Positions 56,345 through 64,000 of a stretch of DNA of 64,000 nucleotides are shown here, one piece after another. Numbering within the stretch: position 1 is the stretch's first letter; every line of letters begins with the position of its first letter. The notes under the pieces are model-generated. The model searched no databases, was not told the origin of the DNA, and worked only from the letters and a program-made list of their open reading frames with translations. Where the stretch lies: positions 85,821 through 149,820 of the forward strand of contig CAWCGF010000041.1 in NCBI GenBank assembly GCA_963794955.1, written 5' to 3'. Origin of the DNA: JAFDVL01 sp963794955. Its GTDB lineage: Bacteria; Acidobacteriota; Blastocatellia; RBC074. A program made the position numbers and the translations under genes.

Positions 56345-56388
56345 AAAAGAAAAGGCCGGTCTCCGTTATGATAAGTCGAAGACCGGCC
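56345..56388 (-). terminator. Leader terminator of peptidase A
   Basis: Stem GGCCGGTCT / AGACCGGCC (arms 56354-56362 and 56380-56388) with TTTTCTTTT on the transcript's 3' side, 35 bases before the start codon. Confidence 0.85.
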
Positions 56389-56398
56389 TGCTACTGGT

Positions 56399-56564
56399 CG
56401 TCTCTTCGGGGACTCCCGCTGCCGTAACTGGAAGGATGAAGTAGGAACGTTGAATGATGAATTTTTACTTCATCGCTCCTCGTTCTTCCTTCTCCTTCCC
56501 GCGTTAGGTCGGTGAGTACTTGCCCGCTCCGGCTTTCGCACGAAGAGGACTCTTATCGGTGACG
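56399..56564 (-). promoter_or_regulatory. Conserved leader RNA, copy A (riboswitch candidate)
   Basis: On the minus strand: GTCACCGATAAGAG, GGGCAAGTACTCACCG and GCGGGAGTCCCCGAAGAGA in order, with a long variable stem between (GGAAGGA / TCCTTCC, enclosing GAACGAGGAG-type repeats). CTCTTCG near its 5' end can pair with CGAAGAG near its 3' end. A further conserved block extends to about 56690. No known class recognised. Confidence 0.7.
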
Positions 56565-56737
56565 TTGACAATGCAATGAAAAGATCGTGTCAGTTGGGGC
56601 AACTAAAATCGTAGTTCTCTGACCAGCGAGAATTTACCGGGAATCTTTCACAGCCATGTGATTGGTCAGTGATAAGTTCTGCTTTCGCTGGAATCGCAGC
56701 CCGATTCAGCCTGTCAGGGCTGATTTTGGATCAGGCT

Positions 56738-58673
56738 TCAATCGCCCACCATAATCCCGTCGGCGACCATAATCCCGTCGGCGACCATAATGCCATCGGC
56801 TAAGAGCAGTCCATCGGCTAAGAGCAGCCCGTCACCCAACAGCAGGCCGGTGCTGAAGAAGGGGATGCCATCGGCCAGAATCAAGCCGTTGCCCGTCATC
56901 ACGTGATCGGCCATCATGATGCCATCGGCCATCATGATCCCGTCGGCCATCATGATCCCGTCGGCCATCATTGATCCCGTCGGCTAACATAATGCCCGTG
57001 TCATAAACCTTGTGATACTGCGTCATCAGGACTGGGCCATTGGCAATTGTGTAGCCCATATTCACGCCCTGTCCCCAGAGGAAGGTGTGATAGGCAATCG
57101 TGGTTTCCTGTGTGGGCAGCGCGCCTGTCAATAAGTTATCGCCCACCTTGGTGCCGTTACTCAGGTTTTGCCGTACGACTTGCGCCATCCGCACTGCGCC
57201 TTCGATATTCAATTGCCCGGTGCCTTGCTCGAAGTTGTTGAAGCCCACGAGCGGTTGCGCGGTATACATCAAAATCGCTTTGACCAGATTGGGCGTCAGA
57301 TCGGGATTCGCCTGCAACATAATGGCTGCCGCGCCCGCGACTAGCGGCGTGGACATTGAAGTGCCGCTCATCCGCATCATTTTGACATCACCAACGGGCA
57401 CATTGAGATGGGGATGGGTTCTGACCAGCCAGTTGTTGGCAGCTTGCGCGGCCACCAGTTTGTTGCCCGGCGCAACCAGGTCCGGTTTGATCTGATTGTC
57501 ATAATGGCGCAGCCCGGCGTTATCTACCCAGTAGCCGCGTGTCGGCCCGCGTGAGCTATAGGTTGTGACGCCATCGTCCTGACGGTTATCTGTCGCAAAC
57601 GAGTTCGTCGCGCCGACCGTAATCACCGAAGGTTCAATGCCGGGGGTATGAATCGTGCCATAAACTTTGTTGCCGTTCGCGTCTTTACCTTCATTCCCGG
57701 CGGCGGCCACCACGATAATGCCCGCATCCACCAGCTTGCGCGCGGCCACACACAGGGGATCATATTGATAAGAATCCGAAGCAATTGCCCCCAGGCTCAG
57801 GTTCACGATGCGAATATTATTGGTTCTGCGATTGCTCAGCACCCAATCGAACGCCGCCAGCAGGTGCCGCACTTCGCCTGTCCCGGAGGCGCTCAGCACG
57901 CGCAGGCTGACCAGTTCCGCACCCGTCGCCACGCCGGCATACGCGCCACCCGCGATGGTCTCGTTGCCGACAATCTCAGAGGCGACGAAGGTGCCGTGTC
58001 CATACAGATCATTGGTGGTCAAATCGCTGGCAAAGTTGACGCGGGCTTTGACCAACGCCTTGCCCCTGGCATCTTTGAGCGAAGCATGGGTTTCATCAAT
58101 GCCCGAATCAATCACCGCGATGCCCACGCCATTGCCCGTGTAGTTATTGTTGTTTTGTAAAGCACGCGCCGCCACTGCACCCGTCGTTTCCGTGACGTGA
58201 CCGAACTTTTTCAAATCCTTGCCCAGCGAAACATAGCGCACTTCATTCAATCTCACTAAAGCTGCCAGCGCATCCGAGCTAATCTTCATGGCATAGAAGG
58301 GGAAGTTGGTGTATTGCTTCTGCAGGCTAATGTCTTTGCGCGTAAGGAAGCTCTTGAATTCGGCTCCGGCGGGTCCGTTTAATTGAACGATTACCCGAAT
58401 TTCGACCTTATCGGTGTAAGGAGCGTGGGCCAGCTCCTGCGAAATTTTGCGATAGGGCGACTCGGCGTTCTGCCGCTGTACCGCCGCCCCTGTAGTCGTG
58501 GGCGCAGGTGTTGGCGTGGGAGTCGTCGTGCTGGCGTCGGCGGCAGCTTTTTTCTTGCTCTCTGCATAGGCCTGGGGCTGGAAGCGTGTACCCAACACCA
58601 AGGGAGTGAGCGTGCCCCACACCAGCAAAATGGCTAACAGTTTGGCGACTGTCTGATTGATTTTTGCGGACAT
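56738..58673 (-). CDS. S8 exported peptidase B, frameshift in its repeat tail
   Basis: Start at 58673 (AGGAATAGGAA site); signal (LLAILLVWGTLTPLVLG) and a Thr/Pro spacer. Triad: GIAVIDSGIDETHA, GHGTFVASEIVG (note GTF in place of GTH-V; His kept), MSGTSMSTPLVAGAAAI. Around 56968 one extra T (plus strand ATCATTGATCC against the repeat's ATCATGATCC) shifts the frame from DTGIMLADGI into an arginine/aspartate reading; the true tail (MMADGI repeats to VMTGNG and GIMVGD) is in the next frame and ends at 56738. About 644 residues when joined. Closest to peptidase D. Confidence 0.9.
56740..56990 (-). repeat. 18-bp tandem repeats encoding MMADGI and MVADGI
   Basis: Two groups of units (near 56745-56825 and 56905-56985) with GLILADGIPFFSTGLLLGDG between. 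Includes the one-base insertion that shifts the frame. Confidence 0.85.
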
Positions 58674-58710
58674 TTCCTATTCCTTTCCGACATGATGAAG
58701 ATCGTCCAAA

Positions 58711-58753
58711 TAAAAAAGGCCGATCTTCGCACCTGGTTTGTTGAAGATCGGCC
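58711..58753 (-). terminator. Leader terminator of peptidase B
   Basis: Perfect 11-bp stem GGCCGATCTTC / GAAGATCGGCC followed by TTTTTT on the transcript, about 40 bases before the start codon. Confidence 0.9.
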
Positions 58754-58766
58754 TTGCTTTTCCGGC

Positions 58767-58870
58767 GTGTCTCTTCGGGGACTCCCGCTGCCCTAGCGCG
58801 CATGTGCCGTAGGCCGGTGAGTACTTGCCCGCTCCTGTTTTCACAAAGAGAAGGCTCTTATCGGTGACGT
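58767..58870 (-). promoter_or_regulatory. Conserved leader RNA, copy B (shortest form)
   Basis: Same three motif blocks as copy A with only a short variable stem (CCTA / TAGG). P1-like pairing TCTCTT with AAGAGA. The 3' strand GAAGA could instead pair with TCTTC of the terminator's first arm. A conserved block with GATTTTAGTCGCCCC lies upstream to about 58990. Confidence 0.72.
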
Positions 58871-59618
58871 TGATATTTAAAATTAAAAGAGCGTTATTAG
58901 GGGCGACTAAAATCTTGGTTCTCTAACCACAGAGAAATTACCAGCGACTGTTCACGGCCTAATGATAGGAGCGTGATAAGTTCCCCTAAAGCTGGAAACT
59001 TCGCAGCAGCGGTTGGGGCAGTTGGCGTTTGCTTTTTAGAAAAAGAATTGCCGCAGAAAGTCCCGGCGGGACGGCCAGACATTAGCCCCGGATTGCATCC
59101 CTTGTCATTACCCAAATCTTTCCATGATCTTAGTCCGCGAAGGCGGACGATAGCATAAAGCCTGGGGTGAAGGCGTGAGCCGCAACCCCAGAAAGCTTCA
59201 AATGAAATTCCCAAGCCCACGCACGTGGGCGACAGATATTGGTTAGTTGGCTGCCGCCCGTCTTCGCGGGCTGCGATGTAAATGGTGCGTATTTCCTGGG
59301 GTTTTGCGCCTTCGCGCTACACCCCAGGCTGTATGCTGCCGCCCGCCTTCGCGGGCTGAAACGCAATGACGCATCTCGTGCAAAGATTTGGGTAATGACA
59401 AGGGATGCAATCCGGGGAAGAGGGCCAATAACCTCTCAAGCCCAGCGGAGCGACGGACGCAGATATTCTGAACGCTCGTCTGTCGCCCCGCTGAGGCTTG
59501 GTTGGCTTGCCGACTTACCCAGGGTTGCGGCTCACACCTTCACCCTTGGCTAATTTCCTGGCACCCCTCCGGGATTCTGAGCGGAACATTTTTACAGAGC
59601 TGACTTTTCCAACAGCCG
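58871..59618. repeat. Intergenic region with dispersed repeats
   Basis: After the upstream block of leader B, 59090-59540 carries a repeat set: CGCGAAGGCGG words, CCTGGGGTGAAGGCGTGAGC and related CCTGGGGTGTAGCGCGAAGG, repeated in inverted order, plus GGATTGCATCCCTTGTCA and its partner. No gene. Resembles the element at 50600. Confidence 0.6.
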
Positions 59619-60584
59619 CTACGCATTTGCTTCCTTAACCGGTTCTAGGTAAACAGCCTGATAGTCCTGGTGATAACGGAATCCAGCATATTCGTAAATA
59701 TACTGTGCTGCCGCTTCGCCTGGCTCGATCACCAGACAAACCACCTGCTGTTTGCGCATGCGCCGATGCGTCAGTTCCACCACACTGGCCTTGGCAATGC
59801 CGCGGCCCCGATATGCTGGATCAGTCCAGATGCCTTCCAGATAGATGGCATCGGGTGTGATGCTTTGTAACTCGGCCTTGAAGATGACCTGCTCATCTTC
59901 AATTCTGACCCAGGTGCGCCCGCGTTTAATGCGTTCGAGGGCGCGCTCGCGAAAGCCTTCGGGGTCAGCTAAGCGCGGGTCCTTGCCCGTGGCTTCAATG
60001 AACATTGAAGCGTGGGCAGCCACGACCATTTCCAGGTGCTCTGGAGTGGCCTGCTCGAGGTGGAATTGCTGAATCGGTTGCGCGGGTTGTTCACAGACGT
60101 ACCAACTGAAATCGCGCACCATTTTTTGTTCCCGCCCATACGCGGCCAGATGCTGCCAGAAGAGGTCAACCTGACGGCGTGCGCCGAAGATTAACGAATT
60201 GCGGGTCCCGGCTTCGACCGTGACTCTGGCAAAGTGGCTGAGGGCATCATCCGAAGCACAGAAGAGAATCTGATGTCCGATCAGCGCGACGCTGGTGAGT
60301 TGATTGTTTTCAAAGTAACCATAAAAGCTTCCCCGTAATGAGGGAGAGGTTAAGCCGTGATCCATAATCAGGCTTTCCAGATGAAGCCCCTGTTGTGGAT
60401 GCTCTGAAAGCAGCGCCAGCACCATCCGGTAATCCAGCTCATCCAGCTTGCGGACCTCAATGGTCGGAACGGCGCAGAGGCTCTCAAAAGCCTGCCGTCC
60501 CCACGTCTCCCTTATTTGCACCTCTTCACCTGTTCCCGTGGTTACCGCTTGGTGTAACGTTTTGGTAAGAGTTATTGATTGCAT
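59619..60584 (-). CDS. GNAT acetyltransferase 2 with DUF4081-like N-domain
   Basis: 321 intact residues. N-domain with RGSFYGYFENNQLTSVALIG; GNAT part with VIFKAELQSITPDAIYLEGI, TDPAYRGRGIAKASVVEL (acetyl-CoA binding) and IYEYAGFRYHQDYQAVYLE. It is the intact paralogue of GNAT1 and shows where that one is shifted. Only 30 bases after peptidase C, so probably co-transcribed. A cytoplasmic protein of unknown substrate. Confidence 0.9.
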   Translation of the reverse strand: MQSITLTKTLHQAVTTGTGEEVQIRETWGRQAFESLCAVPTIEVRKLDELDYRMVLALLSEHPQQGLHLESLIMDHGLTSPSLRGSFYGYFENNQLTSVALIGHQILFCASDDALSHFARVTVEAGTRNSLIFGARRQVDLFWQHLAAYGREQKMVRDFSWYVCEQPAQPIQQFHLEQATPEHLEMVVAAHASMFIEATGKDPRLADPEGFRERALERIKRGRTWVRIEDEQVIFKAELQSITPDAIYLEGIWTDPAYRGRGIAKASVVELTHRRMRKQQVVCLVIEPGEAAAQYIYEYAGFRYHQDYQAVYLEPVKEANA

Positions 60585-60614
60585 GAAAAATTCCGGTGTC
60601 TTAAAAAGCAGTTC

Positions 60615-62633
60615 TTAGTTCTCGTCGTCAACCACAGGTGCCATACTGGGCGTGTTATCGCCTGTAATCAGCACATAGTTGGCAAAGGCTGTGGCGGAGG
60701 CATTGCTTGAGAATACGTGGTCAGAAAGCACCACGCCGTCACCAAGCACGACCCCATCGGCCAGTACCACGCCATCCGAGAGGACAACACCACGCGAAAC
60801 TACCACTTGATTGCGATTGGCCCAGACGTTTCCATCACTGAGCACGACACCATCACTGAGCACGACACCATCACTGAGCACGACACCATCACTGAGCACG
60901 ACACCATCACTGAGCACGACACCATCACTGAGCACGACACCATCACTGAGCACGACACCCAGGCCATACATCGCTTGATACTTCAAAATCAGGTTAATTC
61001 CGGTCAGGTAGTTATAGCGCTGGAGAATTGCGCCACCCCAGGAGAAAGAACCGCCCGCCACCACGCTGGTCTGTAAGGGAGCCACACAGAGAAAGCACAG
61101 CAGGGAATCGCCCGTAACCCGGTTGGTCAGATCACTGCGGATCACCCCCGCCAGGCGCACGGCACCTTCGGCGTTCAGCAGCCCCGCGCCTTGCTCAAGA
61201 TTATTGGCATTGGCCAGTGGCTGCGCCGTGTATTGAAGAATGGCCTTGACCAGATTCGGGGTGAGGCTGGGATTGCGTTGAATAAGCAGGGCTGCGGCTC
61301 CCGCGACGACCGGCGTGGCCATCGAAGTCCCGCTCAAGTACATATGCTCTTTGTAGATATTATTGCTGACTTGAGCGTCTAAGGTTGGATTAGCGAGATA
61401 CAAATTATTGTTGACCGCCATTGGCTCGATGATCTTGTTGCCGGGCGCGACAATGTCAGGCTTCACGAGATTGTCATAGTGCTTGACGCCCAGGCCATCG
61501 GTGTAAAAGCCGCGTGTCGGGCCACGTGAACTGTAGGTGGTTACCGTATCGTCAGCACGTGAATCCGTCCCTAAGGTGTTGACGGCTCCCACCGTAATCG
61601 CGGAAGGTTCAATGCCGGGCGAGTGAATCGCGCCATAGATTTTGTTGCCATTGTCATCTTTACCGGAGTTACCCGCCGCAGCGACAACGACGATGCCCGC
61701 ATTCACGGCGCGCCGTACGGCGAGGCAAAGCGGATCGTACAAATAGGAATCCACGGCCACGACGCCAAGCGAAAGATTCATGACGCGGATGTTGTAGGTG
61801 GTCTTGTTGGCGATACACCAGTCAATGCCGGCGATTACGCTGGAAACAGAACCCTGACCGTTGGCATTGAGCACACGCACATTGATCAGGTTCGCGCCGG
61901 GAGCCGGACCGTTATAAGCGCCCTTGGCCACTTTCGGGCCGGCGGCGGCCATTCCCGCGACGTGCGTGCCGTGACCATAAATGTCAGAGTTTACGCCCGC
62001 GCCCGTGAAATCAACGTTGTGAATGACCCGGCTGCCACTGTTATCGTTTTGTGGATTCTTCAGGAACGAATAATGTGCCCCAAAAATGCCGGAGTCCAGA
62101 ATCGCGATGCCGACGCCCTTGCCGTCAAGGGTGCCGGTGACGGGCGTGCCCAGCAAACGCGCGAGTGTTGCGCCGGTGGTCGTTTCCAGGTGGCCCATCG
62201 TATTGGCTACACGATCAGGCGTAACATATTTCACATCCGCGCGGGCGGCGATCTTTTCGATCTGCGCGAGCGAGAGTTCCGCCGTTAAGGATTTGGCGTG
62301 CTTGAATTTTTTCTTCAGCTTGCCGCCAGCCTTCGTCAGGGCCAGTTCCAAATCGGCAGTTTCGTCGTCAGACGGCTGAATAATGACAGTGATTTTCTCG
62401 GTTTTGCCCTTGGCCGCTTTTTTCTTTAGATCATCAGAAACTTTCGGCTTTGGCTGGGCACTGGCATAAATGGCCAGCAAGGAGAGGAGGAGCGTGACTA
62501 TGAGAATTTGTGGAAGCTGCTTTTTCATATTATGTTTTATTTGATCTTGGTGATTTTTTATCACTAGTACCTCAGTGGTTGGTGCAATCACTTTAGGGGA
62601 AGGATGTTTTTCAGGTAGATTTTCTGTGAACAT
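60615..62633 (-). CDS. S8 exported peptidase C with VVLSDG repeat tail
   Basis: 672 residues from the ATG at 62633 (GAAGGAAATC). A second ATG (62528) gives the signal peptide directly (LPQILIVTLLLSLLAIYASA) but lacks a ribosome site. Propeptide-like region, then GIAILDSGIFGAHY, GHGTHVAGMAAAG and LSGTSMATPVVAGAAAL. The tail has VVLSDG seven times in a row, a NVWANRNQVVVSRG interruption, four more units, and ends APVVDDEN. Closest to peptidase A. First gene of the module with GNAT2. Confidence 0.95.
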   Translation of the reverse strand: MFTENLPEKHPSPKVIAPTTEVLVIKNHQDQIKHNMKKQLPQILIVTLLLSLLAIYASAQPKPKVSDDLKKKAAKGKTEKITVIIQPSDDETADLELALTKAGGKLKKKFKHAKSLTAELSLAQIEKIAARADVKYVTPDRVANTMGHLETTTGATLARLLGTPVTGTLDGKGVGIAILDSGIFGAHYSFLKNPQNDNSGSRVIHNVDFTGAGVNSDIYGHGTHVAGMAAAGPKVAKGAYNGPAPGANLINVRVLNANGQGSVSSVIAGIDWCIANKTTYNIRVMNLSLGVVAVDSYLYDPLCLAVRRAVNAGIVVVAAAGNSGKDDNGNKIYGAIHSPGIEPSAITVGAVNTLGTDSRADDTVTTYSSRGPTRGFYTDGLGVKHYDNLVKPDIVAPGNKIIEPMAVNNNLYLANPTLDAQVSNNIYKEHMYLSGTSMATPVVAGAAALLIQRNPSLTPNLVKAILQYTAQPLANANNLEQGAGLLNAEGAVRLAGVIRSDLTNRVTGDSLLCFLCVAPLQTSVVAGGSFSWGGAILQRYNYLTGINLILKYQAMYGLGVVLSDGVVLSDGVVLSDGVVLSDGVVLSDGVVLSDGVVLSDGNVWANRNQVVVSRGVVLSDGVVLADGVVLGDGVVLSDHVFSSNASATAFANYVLITGDNTPSMAPVVDDEN
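60833..60958 (-). repeat. Seven perfect 18-bp tandem repeats (CATCACTGAGCACGACAC)
   Basis: Seven identical copies in a row on the plus strand, encoding VVLSDG in peptidase C. Identity at third codon positions shows recent expansion or homogenisation. Confidence 0.95.
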
Positions 62634-62670
62634 GGTGTCTTTGATTTCCTTCTTGATAAAAGATCAGGCC

Positions 62671-62712
62671 AAAAAAAAGGCCGATCTTCATTGGATAACA
62701 CGAAGACCGGCC
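62671..62712 (-). terminator. Leader terminator of peptidase C
   Basis: Stem GGCCGGTCTTC / GAAGATCGGCC (one G-U) followed by TTTTTTTT on the transcript, about 38 bases before the start codon. Confidence 0.9.
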
Positions 62713-62722
62713 TTGATCTGGT

Positions 62723-62890
62723 CGTCTCTTCGGGGACTCCCGCTGCCGTAACTGGAAGGAGGAACGCTGAACGCTGAACGCTGAATCTTTCTTCCTCGTT
62801 CCTCGTTCCTCATTCCTCGTTCCAGCCGTAGGCCGGTGAGTACTTGCCCGCCCCTGTTTTCACAGAGAGAAGGCTATTATCGGTGACGTT
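62723..62890 (-). promoter_or_regulatory. Conserved leader RNA, copy C
   Basis: The same motif blocks as copies A and B. The variable stem (CTGGAA / TTCCAG) encloses direct repeats of GAACGCTGAAC and TTCCTCGTTCC. An upstream conserved block with GATTTTAGTCGCCCCC reaches about 63000. Confidence 0.72.
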
Positions 62891-63187
62891 GATAATTAAA
62901 ATTAAAAGAGCGTATTCGCGGGGGCGACTAAAATCTTGTTTCTCTAACCAAATTGATTTTACAAGCGGTCATTCACAGACTAATGACAAGTATGTGACGA
63001 CTTTGCCGTAGGTGGGAATTGATAGCGCATTCCGCCTGCGACAGGGCAAATGGGAGTAAGCGAACGGGTGGTGAAGACAGAAAAGAGGAAGACACGGAAT
63101 GAACGGAACAGACAGAAACAAGCCTCAATGCTGGGCCAAACTTCCGTGTGTTTCGGTCTTTCCGTGTGTGCCGTACTCTCGCTTAGC

Positions 63188-64000
63188 TTAATCATCTTGT
63201 GTGACAGGTTGTGCCGGTTGCATACAGGCGGTATTGTCGCCGAGGATAGAAGCACCACTGGCGGATTTGAGCGTGCAGTCCGCCCGAGTACGTGCCATCA
63301 CCCAGAATGATGCCATCCGACAGCACCACGCCATCGCCCAGAACGACCCCATCCGACAGCACTACGCCATCGCCCAAAACCGTGCCGCTGGCAAAGAGCG
63401 GATTGGCGCTATCGCCCAGAATAATGCCATTGCCGTTGATCGTAACGGCTCCTGACTTGAAGCTGACGCTGGCGGTTTTGCCTGAGACGAGGCTCAACGC
63501 CCCATTGGCATACGTTGTTGCGTCGCCGAGGATTTGGCCGGAGCCATAAACGCTCTGCCACTTGGTCATCAGGTTGCTGCCATAGAGGAACCCATAATTG
63601 GTGATGACCCCCTGTCCCCATTGGAAGGTTTCGCCCATTATCGTGGTATCGGGAATGGGCAGGGAAGCCGTGAGCAGCGCCGCGCCACTGCTCAACGTGG
63701 ACACATTCGATTTCATTCGCGCTACCAGTTTTGCTGCGCCCTTCACATTGAACAGCCCTGCGCCCTGCTCCAACATATTGAAGCCGTTGAGCGGCTGGGC
63801 GGTGTACATCAGGATGGCTTTGACCAAACTTGGCGTCAGCGTCGGATTAGCTTCCAGCAACATCGCAACGCCCCCGGCCACTACGGGCGCAGACATTGAG
63901 GTGCCACTGAGATACATCACCTGCTCCGCTGCTGTCGCGGCGGTTCCGGCTTTTAATGACGGATACGATTCAATCAGACTTTGCGCTCTACCGCGTGATT
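63188..64000 (-). CDS. S8 peptidase D, C-terminal part; likely frameshift near its end
   Basis: Cut by the window end. Shows the catalytic serine motif MYLSGTSMSAPVVAGGVAML, then ILMYTAQPLNGFNMLEQGAG and TTIMGETFQWGQGV, as in peptidase B, then repeats (TVLGDGVVLSDGVVLGDG). The reading frame ends HAQIRQWCFYPRRQ at 63192. One frame over, the end reads LKSASGASILGDNTACMQPA and PVTQDD, stopping at 63188; this keeps the repeat style and an acidic end like peptidase C. The shift is probably near 63290. Confidence 0.88.

Noticed and set aside
60717..61076. Plus-strand frame with TEHDTI repeats
   Set aside because: Antisense of the peptidase C tail repeats.

Overview
The window looks like a chromosomal contig from a free-living, aerobic Gram-negative bacterium with moderate to high GC. 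The best guess is Acidobacteriota, possibly Blastocatellia-like. This is inferred from gene style (secreted S8 peptidases with glycine/aspartate repeat tails, Sortilin/BNR secreted proteins, XrtA-type O-glycosylation ligase, M20 and phytanoyl-CoA dioxygenase families) and from abundant palindromic intergenic repeats. No rRNA, tRNA or marker phylogeny was available to confirm it.

Layout. 1-4.5 kb: end of a cobalamin adenosyltransferase, then three exopolysaccharide/glycosylation genes (O-glycosylation ligase, double acetyltransferase, polysaccharide deacetylase). 4.5-18 kb: mainly housekeeping (serC, a hybrid PAS histidine kinase, a PDZ protein, fadD-like, nadA with an operator-like palindrome, a metallophosphoesterase, rpsO-pnp, a TolB-like protein). 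18-28 kb: a large BNR/Sortilin secreted protein, a Tat-exported FAD oxidoreductase, a double cupin, and a TerY-P-type triad (vWA, PP2C, kinase with HhH and TPR). 28-33 kb: a tight operon with a two-piece membrane-anchored Cas4-like nuclease, an S58 peptidase and an endonuclease V-cytosine deaminase fusion, followed by a SPOR-domain pair. 34-42 kb: a broken FecR-like gene, Uma2, M20 amidohydrolase, AXE1 esterase, phytanoyl-CoA dioxygenase family, FG-GAP protein and AcpH. 42-50 kb: signalling (GGDEF-EAL; CheB-CheR-PAS-histidine kinase with its NarL-type regulator). 50-53 kb: graveyard of IS630, IS5-like and ISAs1-like elements. 53-64 kb, minus strand: four S8 peptidases and two GNAT proteins.

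The most striking region is 53.3-64 kb. In transcription order it reads S8(D)-S8(C)-GNAT2 then S8(B)-S8(A)-GNAT1. A resembles C and B resembles D, so a three-gene module appears to have been duplicated. The three S8 genes whose 5' ends are visible share a conserved leader with fixed motifs, a variable stem, and an intrinsic terminator just before the start codon. This architecture fits a riboswitch-like attenuator; I could not assign it to a known class. The peptidases end in perfect 18-bp tandem repeats encoding a six-residue unit.

Many otherwise well conserved genes carry a single apparent frameshift, often at a short homopolymer (nadA, FAD oxidoreductase, S58, M20, GNAT1, S8-B, S8-D). Indel errors in the assembly are the simplest explanation; these genes are annotated across the break.
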